A stretch of DNA of 34,405 nt from Desulfatibacillum alkenivorans DSM 16219 (GCF_900142135.1 NZ_FQZU01000052.1:1-34405), one strand, 5' to 3'; shown: positions 25,001-32,952, counted from the first letter of the stretch. Made by a program: numbers and translations. Notes: generated by a model from the letters alone, not told the origin.

Positions 25001-25136
25001 TATTCGCCCAGGCAACGGCGGTAATTTGGGCGATCACAAGGATCGCCCCTACAAGAGCTGAAAATGCGTAGGGCGCGAATCTTGTATTCGCCCAGGCAAC
25101 GGCGGTAATTTGGGCGATCACTAGGATCGCCCCTAC
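25001..25136. repeat. Two 52-bp palindromic repeat units in tandem
   Basis: Copies at 25001-25052 and 25085-25136 differ at one base and are separated by 32 bases. Each ends in GGGCGATC...GATCGCCCCTAC, a hairpin. The spacer holds GGGCGCGAAT, which can pair with ATTCGCCC at the start of copy 2. This GATCGCCC palindrome type is a widespread dispersed repeat in bacterial genomes. Confidence 0.8.
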
Positions 25137-25368
25137 GCGGGCGCAGCAAGCGGCGCCCCGCGAATACAATGGAGATAGGTGCGGACAGCCGCACGGATGT
25201 CGCATTAAATCTTAAGGGATTCATTTGATGCGTAGTTTCAGGGCTTGCCCTGCCCAATACAGGAGGAAAATGGGCGGGCCAAAGGGAGTATTCAGGCCTA
25301 TAAAGCCCGTCATCCCCGTGCAGGCGGCGCCCGAGCTTCGTGGTTGTCTTTTAGTACACGGACGAAGG

Positions 25369-25393
25369 ATTCCCGACAGGGACATTCGGGAAT
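25369..25393. repeat. REP-like hairpin
   Basis: ATTCCCGA (25369-25376) pairs perfectly with TCGGGAAT (25386-25393) around nine bases. CGTCATCCCCG lies about 75 bases upstream and GAATGAC at its right end; such CGTCATTCCCG-type palindromes are common dispersed repeats. Confidence 0.55.
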
Positions 25394-25420
25394 GACAATG
25401 CTTAATTAAGCCCTGCGTGG

Positions 25421-25555
25421 AGCGCCATTTTAAAAAGTTTCTGCCCCTCTTTTTTCAAAAAGAGGGCCGCCGGAGGCAGGTATTTTCGCCCTTGCGCGAA
25501 GCGCATTTTGAAGTTCTTTGCGGTGCTTTCTTGCAAGAAAGCGGCCCGCCGGAGG
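25421..25555 (+). repeat. Stem-varying repeat, two direct copies (L1, L2)
   Basis: L1 (25421-25476) and L2 (25499-25555) share the layout GCG(C)CATTTT-AAGTT, then a hairpin, then GCCGCCGGAGG. The hairpin stems differ in sequence but stay paired: CCCTCTTTTT/AAAAAGAGGG in L1 and CTTTCTTG/CAAGAAAG in L2. A third, inverted copy is at 26986-27046. Confidence 0.65.
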
Positions 25556-25633
25556 CTTCCATTAACTCCGCTGCTTGTTGTTGCTTTTGGCGGTTTGGCC
25601 AATGGGCGGGAAATAAATTGACATGGTGCGTCA

Positions 25634-25662
25634 TTTACGTTAGTTTTGTACGCACGTATAAT
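25634..25662 (+). promoter_or_regulatory. Sigma-70-type promoter for the AraC-type gene
   Basis: TTTACG (25634-25639), a 17-base spacer and a perfect TATAAT (25657-25662). The AT-rich setting and correct spacing support it. Transcription would start near 25669, leaving a leader of about 155 bases before the ATG at 25825. Confidence 0.55.
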
Positions 25663-25824
25663 GTTTGCATGGCGGATGCTTGTTTGAGGGGTCCTTTTTT
25701 TACCTAACTATCCAATTTTCCTACAGGTCGCGAGCCGTTGGGGCGGCGGCCGCCCAACCGGAAAAACCGGCCCAAATTGCCGAAAACGCGGAAAAGCCTG
25801 ATTTTTTCATCCATGAGGTGACGC

Positions 25825-26928
25825 ATGGTCTGGTCCATCCAGGCAATTACTTTACCCATATTTTTCGCCAGCGGCCTGGCATTGCTGCTTGCTCTGGAGC
25901 AGGTGGTCCGTAAAAAACCCAATACCGCAAATCTCTTGTTTTCCAGCATTTTTGTGTGTTGCGCGATCATCCTGTGGGGGGCGGGCGCCGTGGCCAACAG
26001 CCTGCCGCCCAAAATGCCTTTGACGATTTACCTTTTTTTTACGGCCATTTGCTGCGTGGGGCCTTTGTACTATTTTTATTTCACCCTGCTGCTGCACCCG
26101 GAAAAGCGATTTTCTCCAAGATCTCTGATCCACTTCATACCGGCCATAGGCGCTTTTTGCGCGGAAACCGGCTTTCAACTGCTGCCCCTGGAATTTAAAA
26201 CCGCCTGGCTGAGCGAAATGTTTATACAGCCGCCCAAGCACGCCTTGATGATTTTGGTTGTGATCGGCGCCGTACATGCCGCGGCCTACATCAGCTATTT
26301 GCTGAAAATGGATCTGGGGCTGGTCTGGAATGTCAAGGAAGTCAAGAATGAACTCCGGGGCATGCTGGTTATAGACGTTTTGGCCATTTTATGCGTGGTG
26401 GCCCTGTACATTGGATTTACTTTTAAAATTCTCTGGCTGTTCCATTACGGCGGCCTTTTGCTGACCGTGCTCACCGTCAGCGTGTTTTTAGGGTATAATC
26501 GGTATCCGGGCTTTTTGCAGTTGCTGCAAGAGGAATTTGAAAAAAAGCGCTACGAAAAATCCTCTTTGACCCACGTGGACGTCTCGGCCATTAACGAAAG
26601 CCTGCATAAGCTCATCGCCGAGGAAAAGGTCTATACGGACTGCGAGCTGAATCTGGCCGGGCTGGCGGATATGCTCGCCCTCACCCCTCATCAGCTGTCC
26701 GAGTTCCTGAACGAACGGGTTCAAACCGACTTTCGCTCCTTCATCAATTCCTTTCGCGTAGAGGAGGCCAAAAAGCTCCTGGTCCAGGAGCCGGATAAAA
26801 ACGTTTTAACCATCTGCTACGACGTGGGATTCGGATCCAAATCCACCTTCAATAACGTCTTTAAAAAGGAAACCGGCCAAACCCCCACCCAATACCGCGA
26901 AAGCGCCTTATCGCCGCAAACTGCTTAA
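25825..26928 (+). CDS. Membrane-anchored AraC-family regulator
   Basis: A 367-residue inner-membrane transcription factor. Residues about 5-225 contain roughly seven hydrophobic segments, like the 7TM sensor modules of some histidine kinases. A linker of about 35 residues (LLQEEFEKKRYEKSSL) follows. The C-terminal AraC DNA-binding domain covers about 262-362: first helix-turn-helix NLAGLADMLALTPHQLSEFL, and second DVGFGSKSTFNNVFKKETGQTPTQYRE, the family signature. GAGGTGAC precedes the ATG. The layout allows a membrane signal to control DNA binding directly, without a two-component relay. It is monocistronic and flanked by inverted repeat copies. The target is unknown. Confidence 0.88.
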   Translation: MVWSIQAITLPIFFASGLALLLALEQVVRKKPNTANLLFSSIFVCCAIILWGAGAVANSLPPKMPLTIYLFFTAICCVGPLYYFYFTLLLHPEKRFSPRSLIHFIPAIGAFCAETGFQLLPLEFKTAWLSEMFIQPPKHALMILVVIGAVHAAAYISYLLKMDLGLVWNVKEVKNELRGMLVIDVLAILCVVALYIGFTFKILWLFHYGGLLLTVLTVSVFLGYNRYPGFLQLLQEEFEKKRYEKSSLTHVDVSAINESLHKLIAEEKVYTDCELNLAGLADMLALTPHQLSEFLNERVQTDFRSFINSFRVEEAKKLLVQEPDKNVLTICYDVGFGSKSTFNNVFKKETGQTPTQYRESALSPQTA

Positions 26929-26985
26929 GACCGCCAAGCTGTAAAAAGCAAAAAAACAAAAGACAAAGGACAAAAAGCGAAAAGC

Positions 26986-27046
26986 GCCTTCGGCGGCAAA
27001 CTTTTTGGAAAAAGTTTGATCAAAAACTTTTCAATGGCGCTTCGCG
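26986..27046 (-). repeat. Stem-varying repeat, inverted copy (R)
   Basis: On the minus strand it reads GCGCCATT-AAAAGTTTTTG, hairpin AAACTTTTT/AAAAAGTTT, then GCCGCCGAAGGC, matching L1 at 25421 outside the stem. The stem sequence differs again but stays complementary. The copies bracket the AraC gene in opposite orientation. Confidence 0.65.
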
Positions 27047-27073
27047 CGTGTTGTACTGTCGATTTTCGGGTGG

Positions 27074-27100
27074 CTCAGGCAGTGTAGTTTACTGCCTGAG
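27074..27100. terminator. Perfect 10-bp hairpin downstream of the AraC gene
   Basis: CTCAGGCAGT (27074-27083) and ACTGCCTGAG (27091-27100) with a 7-nt loop. No T-run follows. It lies about 145 bases after the AraC stop, so it may be a repeat end rather than a terminator. Confidence 0.45.
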
Positions 27101-27194
27101 TGCGCAGCGCAAAAGGCTTGAGTAAACGCCCTTGGAACCCTGGGTTTTTCTTGAACCTGCAATGCCCGGAAAAGCGGAGATCAAGAATTTCCAT

Positions 27195-27262
27195 CCGCCC
27201 GCCGGCCTTGCCAGACCTATATTGTCTTCCCAGGCCGCGCCTTTTGCGCTGACGCGCCCAGG
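27195..27262 (+). repeat. Dispersed 68-bp intergenic repeat, copy B
   Basis: Matches copy A at 1427-1494 at 60 of 68 positions. The sequences diverge on both sides, which sets the ends of the element to within a few bases. Confidence 0.75.
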
Positions 27263-27319
27263 AAAACGAGTTTCCCGGGCCGCCCTCAGTGGGGGATGTT
27301 TGGGCTGTTAAGGAATAAC

Positions 27320-27394
27320 AGGGGACCTGACCTTATCTCTTCAATGAGGATGCAAGCAGCCGCTGGTAATGCTGAGATAAGGATCGTATCCCCC
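27320..27394. repeat. Palindromic MITE/REP-like element, copy 2
   Basis: The ends AGGGGACCTGACCTTATCTC and GAGATAAGGATCGTATCCCC are near-inverted complements and match the element at 13902-13977. The change from AACTTATCTC/GAGATAAGTAT to ACCTTATCTC/GAGATAAGGAT keeps pairing, as expected for a structure-dependent element. Confidence 0.75.
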
Positions 27395-27571
27395 TTAACT
27401 GTGCATTCCCTGAAACGGGGCTCCGGAGTCTTTCCGAAAACCCGGCCTTTCCACTTAAAAAAAAACATGCATCGGTCTGTTTTTTAATCGTTCGGACAAA
27501 AAATTTCCTGTTTTGGGCGCATTTTTCAAAAAAAAAGGGTCCGATCCTATATTTTCGCACCCTTTTTGGGG

Positions 27572-27700
27572 CCGGATTTATAATCCGGGGCGACGCAATG
27601 CGTTATTTTACGGCCTAATGGGGCATCACAAGGCGGCCTGCACTCAAAAAAACAAGAGCCTAGACCCCTCTGACCAAAAAAATGCAGGCCAGCCTTGTGA
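27572..27700. repeat. Two further inverted repeats
   Basis: CCGGATT (27572-27578) and AATCCGG (27582-27588) form a tight 3-nt-loop hairpin followed by GGCGACGCAATGCG. TCACAAGGCGGCCTGCA (27626-27642) is complementary, with a one-base gap, to TGCAGGCCAGCCTTGTGA (27683-27700). Confidence 0.55.
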
Positions 27701-27929
27701 GGAAAAAAATCATCCCCTGGATCGCTCTTTTTCTTCTCCCTGAAGGGCGCCTCTCTCAAGCTAAACCCGCCCGCCTTTTTAGGGGGCGGCGTCATATGGT
27801 GTTCGCGTCAATCATCCCAACCCGGCTGAAAAAACCGGCCGGGCTTTTTGCGCCGGACGATGCGCCGATAACTTCCATTTAGTTCTCGCCAGTCTTTATC
27901 GGCGTCCTTGCCGTCACAGGAGGTATTTC

Positions 27930-30626
27930 ATGAAAAGAATCCTGTTAACCAATTCCATCGGCCCTTACGAAACCGGTTGGGGCGAGGATGTGAATGACCT
28001 GTTTTCCGCCCGCCTGACCCGGGCCCAAGGCCCTTTTACGGCCAAAAGCATTTTTCCCGCCTTCGCCCTCCACTTGCTGGCGGAAAACCTGAACGCCGAT
28101 ACGACGATCATGGAATGGCCCACCGAAGAGCTGTTCCACAAGGAGCTTGAAAAGGATTATGACTATCTGGGCATTCAGGTGAAATCCGTGCACCTGAGCC
28201 AGATCGCCAAAATGGTGAAAATCGCCCGGGCGGTCGCCCCTGACACGGAAATTATCCTGGGCGGATACGGCGTGATGCACATTTTTCATCCATACCCCAA
28301 CGATCCTTTGAACGACGCCCAGTACCTGAAGGAAAACGCAGACCATTTTTGCTTTCAGGAGGGCGTGACCTTTTTTCGGAAGATCATCGGCCAAAACCCC
28401 GACGATCCCATATCCCAGGTGCGGCAGCCCATGTTCGAAGTGACGGTGCAGGGCGGGGACCATCTGGCCCGGTTTCCGTTAAGTTCCACCCTGGTTTCGT
28501 TGGGATGCCCCAACGCCTGCGAATTTTGCAACACCTCCCATTTTTTCAAGTTCAAAAAGATCAACGTGTGCACCCCCGAGGAGGCCTTTGCCTCCTTGAA
28601 AGCCGCCAACCAGCGCATGGCCGGCCAGCCTTCCTTGTTCAACATGATCTGGGACGAGGATTTCCTCCTGGATCGCGATTACGTTTTACGGCTGGGCGAG
28701 CTTTTGCAAAAGGACGGGTTGATCGGCAAGGTCAATCTGTTTTGTTTCGCCAGCATCAAGTCCATCTCCCAGTACACAGTGGAGGAATTGGTCCGGTGCG
28801 GGGTGGGCGTGTTGTGGATCGGCGTGGAATCCAAGTTCGAGGCCGACATCCTGGCGGACCACAATTTTCAAAAACGGGTCGGCAGGGACGTGCGGGAGGT
28901 TTTTGAGGAACTGCACAACCACGGCATTCTGATTATCGGCTCCAACATTTTGGGCCTGGATTTTCATAACCACCAAAACATTCTGGAGGACATTGACTAT
29001 TTCGTATCCCTTAAGCCGGATTTGTATCAGGTCTCCCCCTTGAGGCCGTGTCCCGGCACCACCTTGTACGACCGGCTCATGGAGGACGGCCGGATCGAAG
29101 AGGAATTCCGCCACCAGGACACCATGCTGTGGAGCGACGTCGGGTTGAAGCATCCCAATTTCAAGCGGGGCGAAATCCGGAAATATTTTCACCTGGAGCA
29201 TAAACGGCTTTTGGAAACCAACGGCCCCACCATCCTGAGCGTCATGGACGTCATGTTCAAAGGCTACAAGACCATGGTGCACTCCCCGGACCCGTTCCTG
29301 CAGGCCAGGGCGGAGCGGTGCTACTTTTTCGGCAAAAAGCTGGCCGCGGGATTTTTGCCGGTCATCCCCGAGATGATTCCCACACCGGCCGTGCGGGAGC
29401 GCGCAAGCCGAATCCACGAGCAATACAGGCGCTATGTGGGCGATTTCGGCGTAAAGGAAAAAGCCGCCCAACGGGTTATAGGCCGGTTGATGCGAAAACG
29501 CGCGGCCATGACGCCGCCTGAATCCTACACTCCGGACTACCTGGTCACCCGGGTCAAAGGCCCTGGCGCGGAACCCAGGGTGGTCAAACGCCAAAGGCCT
29601 GTGCGGCATGTCCTGAGCCAGGCTTCCATCAAAGGACTGCGCAAGGTCCTCGGCCTGCGGGAGCACAACGCCTTTCCCATCAAGTTGAAGGACATTGACG
29701 ATTTTCCCGTGGAGTTCAAGACCATGGAAATCGAAGGCAATCGCATGAATTACGTGGACGAAGGCCAGGGCGAAACCCTGCTCATGCTTCACGGCAACCC
29801 GACCTGGTCCTATTTGTACCGCCATTTTATCAAGGACCTGAAAAAGGACTACCGATGCGTTGCACTGGATCATCTGGGGTACGGCCTGTCGGACAAGCCC
29901 CATTACGAAGATTATTCCATGGAGGCCCACATCCGCCGCCTGGGAAAATTCATAGAAAGTCTGGGGCTGAAGGACATCACCCTCATCTGCCAGGACTGGG
30001 GCGGGATCATCGGGCTTTCCTATGCAGCCCGGAACAAGGACCTGTTCTCGCGGCTGATCCCCATGAACACCACGGGCTTTCTGCCCGGATCGCCCAAGGA
30101 GTTTATCCAATGCCTGGGGGCCTGGGCCTTTCCCTATTTATGGTCCTATAAGGTCCCCATTGCGGGCAAGAAAATGGCCATGGACTGGAACGTCTTCCTG
30201 AAGGCGGGCATGCATCTGGGCATTGTCAACTCCAGGCGGCAGTTGCACAAAAAGGCCATGGACGGATACCTTTACCCCTTCCAGATGGTGCGGGACCGCA
30301 CCGCCATCATGAAATCCGTGCGGCAGGTTCCCATGGGGCCCCTGGACAAGACCTGGCGGCTTTTGCGGGATACCGGCAGGCGCCTGGAGGGCTGGGACGT
30401 GCGCACTCAGGTGATCTGGGGCATGAAAGATCCTGTGTTCGTTCCCTGGTTTATGGAGAAGTTCGAGGAGATGCTGCCTAATCACGCGCCTTCGGTGAAG
30501 ATTGCCACGGCCGGCCATTTTCTCCAGGATGACGAGCCGGAAATCATCATCCAGGAAATTCGGCGTTTTTTAAAGGAAAAGCAGCTCAAGCGGAAAAAAG
30601 GCGGCGGAAAAAAACGGGCTGCATAG
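27930..30626 (+). CDS. Radical SAM enzyme fused to a haloalkane-dehalogenase-like alpha/beta hydrolase
   Basis: An 898-residue fusion. Residues 1-170 look like the B12-binding-type Rossmann domain of class B radical SAM enzymes (ILGGYGVMHIF), though no DxHxxG is visible. About 180-430 form the radical SAM core, with the cluster motif C193-x3-C197-x2-C200. A helical part of about 140 residues follows. Residues about 595-880 form an alpha/beta hydrolase: oxyanion motif H621-GNPTW, nucleophile D689 in QDWGG, acid D834 in GMKDP, and H863 in GHFLQDDE. An Asp nucleophile in QDWGG is typical of haloalkane dehalogenases and of OleB-type beta-lactone decarboxylases, not of esterases. The C-terminus is lysine-rich. 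AGGAGG precedes the ATG. It is followed 18 bases later by the chelatase-like gene. The reaction is unknown. Confidence 0.88.
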   Translation: MKRILLTNSIGPYETGWGEDVNDLFSARLTRAQGPFTAKSIFPAFALHLLAENLNADTTIMEWPTEELFHKELEKDYDYLGIQVKSVHLSQIAKMVKIARAVAPDTEIILGGYGVMHIFHPYPNDPLNDAQYLKENADHFCFQEGVTFFRKIIGQNPDDPISQVRQPMFEVTVQGGDHLARFPLSSTLVSLGCPNACEFCNTSHFFKFKKINVCTPEEAFASLKAANQRMAGQPSLFNMIWDEDFLLDRDYVLRLGELLQKDGLIGKVNLFCFASIKSISQYTVEELVRCGVGVLWIGVESKFEADILADHNFQKRVGRDVREVFEELHNHGILIIGSNILGLDFHNHQNILEDIDYFVSLKPDLYQVSPLRPCPGTTLYDRLMEDGRIEEEFRHQDTMLWSDVGLKHPNFKRGEIRKYFHLEHKRLLETNGPTILSVMDVMFKGYKTMVHSPDPFLQARAERCYFFGKKLAAGFLPVIPEMIPTPAVRERASRIHEQYRRYVGDFGVKEKAAQRVIGRLMRKRAAMTPPESYTPDYLVTRVKGPGAEPRVVKRQRPVRHVLSQASIKGLRKVLGLREHNAFPIKLKDIDDFPVEFKTMEIEGNRMNYVDEGQGETLLMLHGNPTWSYLYRHFIKDLKKDYRCVALDHLGYGLSDKPHYEDYSMEAHIRRLGKFIESLGLKDITLICQDWGGIIGLSYAARNKDLFSRLIPMNTTGFLPGSPKEFIQCLGAWAFPYLWSYKVPIAGKKMAMDWNVFLKAGMHLGIVNSRRQLHKKAMDGYLYPFQMVRDRTAIMKSVRQVPMGPLDKTWRLLRDTGRRLEGWDVRTQVIWGMKDPVFVPWFMEKFEEMLPNHAPSVKIATAGHFLQDDEPEIIIQEIRRFLKEKQLKRKKGGGKKRAA

Positions 30627-30644
30627 AGCAAACATGGAACGACC

Positions 30645-32651
30645 ATGACCTATACCTATCCCTTCACAGCCTTTATCGGCCAGGATCTCATGCGCCTGGG
30701 CCTGCTTTTGAACGCCGTCAATCCCAAGATCGGCGGCATGCTCATCCGTGGCGAAAAAGGCACGGGCAAAAGCACTGTGGTGCGGGCTTTGGCGGCCATC
30801 CTGCCTGAAATCGACGTGGTGGAGGCCTGCCCCTTTCAATGCAATCCCCACTCGACGGACCTGATGTGCCCCCATTGCCGCAAAGCCGCTGAAAACGGCC
30901 CCTTGCCGGTCCAAAAAAGGCAGCGAAAGGTTTTGGAACTGCCCATCAACGCCACGGAAGACCGGGTGGCGGGCGCCATGGATCTGGAGCACGCCCTGTC
31001 CACGGGTGAAAAACGGTTCGAGCCGGGAATCCTGGCCAGCGCCAATCGCGGCGTTTTGTACGTGGATGAGGTCAATCTTTTGGACGATCACATTGTGGAC
31101 ATCCTCCTGGACAGCGCAGCCATGGGCGTAAACACCGTGGAGCGCGAAGGCGTGAGCTTCACCCATCCGGCCCGGTTCATCCTGGTGGGCACCATGAATC
31201 CTGAGGAAGGGGATTTACGGCCCCAGTTGCTGGACCGCTTCGGCCTTTCCGTGTATGTGGAGGGCATTCTCGACCTGGATCAGCGGGACGCCTTGCTGCG
31301 GCGCTGGGAGGAACACGAATCCAATCCCAAGGCCTTTCTAAACAAATGGCGCAAGCGGGAAAACGCCCTGAAAACCCGCATCGCCAAGGCACGGAGGATT
31401 TTACCCAAGGTCAAGGCGGACGACTCGGTCATCCGCGCCATCACGGAAATGGCCGTGCAATTGGGCGTGGACGGGCATCGGGCGGACTTGGTCATCCTGA
31501 AAACCGCCAAAACCCACGCCGCCTTTGAAGGACGCCGGGACGCGACCCTGGACGACGTGGAGGCGGCCGCCAAACTGGCCGTGAGCCATCGCATGCGCAG
31601 ACAGCCCTTTGACGACGTTCCCGACCACTCCCGGGCCGTGGAAAAAGTCATGGATGGCCTTCGGACGCGGGAGCAACGTAAAAAAAAACTCCTGAAAAAA
31701 GAGAGTCCGACTGAGAGCAAGCAGGACGCGCCTTTGGAAAACGGCTGTCCCAGGGAAAGGGGCCTGCGGCCCAGCCCCTCGGGATCTGAGGCGGCCGGGG
31801 AGGTTTTCAAGCCGGGAAAGGCGGGCGATCTTTCAGCCAGGACTTTCAGGATGCCGTTTCCCCGGGGGAAAGAGCCGGAGAAAGGCCGCTTTCAAAAAGC
31901 TCCCGCCCTGGAAAAGCGAGGCCGCTACACGCGGATATCCCGCAATCAGGAGGGCGGCGACCTTGCCCTGGACGCCACCCTGCGCGCCGCCGCTCCGTAC
32001 GCCCTGTCCCGCCCTGCCGGAGGACTCGCCATACCCATCCAGCCTGACGACTGGAGGCGGAAATCACGCACCCACAAAACCGGAGCTTTGTTCGTTTTTG
32101 TGGTGGACGCTTCCGGCTCCATGGGCAGTACGCTCATGACCCAAACCAAGGCGGCGATCATGCACCTTCTGGCCCAGGCCTATAAGGACCGGAGCGAAGC
32201 CGCCATGATCGCCTTTAAAGGACGCAAGGCCGAGGTGCTTCTGCCGCCCACAAAAAGCATCAACCTGGCGGAGCGAAAGCTCAGAACCTTGCCAACCGGC
32301 GGAACCACGCCTCTTTGCGCGGGTATGGCCCTGGGATTGAAAATTGCGAAAAAGGCCCTCCAAAGAAAGCGGGCCCCCTGGCCGCGCATAGTGCTGGTCA
32401 CGGACGGCCGGGCCAACATCGGCCTGGATAAAACAAGGGACGGGGCGCTCTTGCCCTTGCATGAAGAAGTTTTAGCCATGGCCGGAAGCATCGGCAGGGA
32501 AAACCATATCCGAAGCCTGGTGCTGGACGCGGAGGAAAAGCATCCGGCCGCTTTGGGCATGGCCCGGGAAATCGCCCGGCATATGAACGCCCGCCGCGTT
32601 CCCATATACGGCCTGCAGCCCGAATCCATTGTGGAGGCGTTGTGGGAGTGA
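30645..32651 (+). CDS. One-piece Mg/Co-chelatase-type AAA+ and VWA protein (BchI-BchD-like)
   Basis: A cytosolic ATPase of 668 aa combining the I and D subunits of a metal chelatase. Residues about 1-340 form the AAA+ module with Walker A GEKGTGKS (36-43), Walker B LYVDEVNLL and the VGTMNPEEGDLRPQLLDRFGL arm. A Cys4 insert (C62, C66, C75, C78) suggests a structural zinc. A charged, low-complexity linker spans about 345-480. The VWA domain starts at about 480 with the MIDAS motif D488-x-S490-x-S492. Such proteins power metal insertion into tetrapyrroles with a large BchH/CobN subunit, which is not in this window. Its closeness to the radical SAM-hydrolase gene makes a shared operon likely. Confidence 0.88.
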   Translation: MTYTYPFTAFIGQDLMRLGLLLNAVNPKIGGMLIRGEKGTGKSTVVRALAAILPEIDVVEACPFQCNPHSTDLMCPHCRKAAENGPLPVQKRQRKVLELPINATEDRVAGAMDLEHALSTGEKRFEPGILASANRGVLYVDEVNLLDDHIVDILLDSAAMGVNTVEREGVSFTHPARFILVGTMNPEEGDLRPQLLDRFGLSVYVEGILDLDQRDALLRRWEEHESNPKAFLNKWRKRENALKTRIAKARRILPKVKADDSVIRAITEMAVQLGVDGHRADLVILKTAKTHAAFEGRRDATLDDVEAAAKLAVSHRMRRQPFDDVPDHSRAVEKVMDGLRTREQRKKKLLKKESPTESKQDAPLENGCPRERGLRPSPSGSEAAGEVFKPGKAGDLSARTFRMPFPRGKEPEKGRFQKAPALEKRGRYTRISRNQEGGDLALDATLRAAAPYALSRPAGGLAIPIQPDDWRRKSRTHKTGALFVFVVDASGSMGSTLMTQTKAAIMHLLAQAYKDRSEAAMIAFKGRKAEVLLPPTKSINLAERKLRTLPTGGTTPLCAGMALGLKIAKKALQRKRAPWPRIVLVTDGRANIGLDKTRDGALLPLHEEVLAMAGSIGRENHIRSLVLDAEEKHPAALGMAREIARHMNARRVPIYGLQPESIVEALWE

Positions 32652-32685
32652 TTTTTTGGGGAGAGACTCCGATGCAGCATTTCGA

Positions 32686-32805
32686 ATGATATTGGCGTGC
32701 AAAGAGCTGAATAAGGAAATGTCCAAAGGAAACGCGTTGTTTGAGCAGCTTGCAATTGAGGTTGACAATGTCTGTGAAACGGCGGGATCTCGTCAAGCAT
32801 CTTGA
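32686..32805 (+). CDS. Small open frame overlapping the hicA remnant
   Basis: A 39-codon frame (MILACKELNKEMSKGNALFEQ and onward) that ends 38 bases inside the hicA-like start. It is amphipathic and protein-like in composition, and the overlap is what a toxin-antitoxin pair shows. It does not look like the usual HicB fold. The same frame is open further upstream across the end of the chelatase gene, so it may be the tail of a decayed antitoxin. Confidence 0.3.
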   Translation: MILACKELNKEMSKGNALFEQLAIEVDNVCETAGSRQAS

Positions 32806-32952
32806 ATCAAATGGCTGCTATCTATTAATGGCAGGGGCCGCTCCATTTACACGAACAACGATCAGGCCGCGCCGGTAAAGCGGCATCGGTTTCTTGACCG
32901 CATCACGGCCGGCGAAATTTGCAAGCAGGCCAAAATCCAGCCCAAATTTTAG
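32768..32952 (+). pseudogene. Frameshifted HicA-type mRNA interferase toxin
   Basis: The first frame reads MSVKRRDLVKHLESNGCYLL, the typical HicA N-terminus. Near 32830 the frame breaks, and another frame continues with GRSIYTNNDQAAPVKRHRFL and then ITAGEICKQAKIQPKF to a TAG at 32950-32952, the typical HicA C-terminus (SIYTN, PVKRH, ICKQ). The catalytic histidine region before SIYTN (usually GGKHS or RRHS) reads GRGRS here, so the histidine itself is lost. The gene is therefore doubly inactivated. Confidence 0.75.

Larger units (their letters stand above)
24836..25824. other. Repeat-rich intergenic region before the AraC gene
   Basis: It contains the promoter region of the CBM48 operon, a duplicated palindromic unit (25001-25136), a REP-like hairpin (25369-25393), two copies of a stem-varying repeat (25421-25555) and a sigma-70 promoter (25634-25662). 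The short open frames across it cut through the repeats and lack ribosome sites, so I call no gene. Confidence 0.7.
26929..27929. other. Repeat-rich intergenic region before the radical SAM gene
   Basis: One kilobase without a credible gene. It holds an A-rich stretch (26940-26985), the inverted third copy of the stem-varying repeat (26986-27046), a perfect hairpin (27074-27100), dispersed repeat copy B (27195-27262), the second MITE-like palindrome (27320-27394) and two further inverted repeats (27572-27588, 27626-27700). The promoter of the gene at 27930 should lie within 27700-27900, but no convincing boxes are seen. Confidence 0.7.

Noticed and set aside
25001-25136. CRISPR-like pair of repeats with a 32-base spacer
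   Set aside because: Only two units, 52 bases long, each itself a palindrome of a common dispersed-repeat type; the spacer also takes part in pairing, and no cas gene is in the window.
27513-27882. Short plus-strand open frames before the radical SAM gene
   Set aside because: They run through inverted repeats, lack ribosome sites and have no protein-like pattern.
28686-30110. Long minus-strand open frame (474 codons) opposite the radical SAM-hydrolase gene
   Set aside because: The sense strand carries all catalytic motifs; the antisense product has shadow-type composition.
29735-30580. Hydrolase part as BchO, completing a BchE-BchO-BchI/D bacteriochlorophyll-type set
   Set aside because: The nucleophile is Asp in QDWGG, whereas BchO-like proteins are expected to have a Ser-type elbow; no other bacteriochlorophyll genes are present. 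Only the general parallel is kept.
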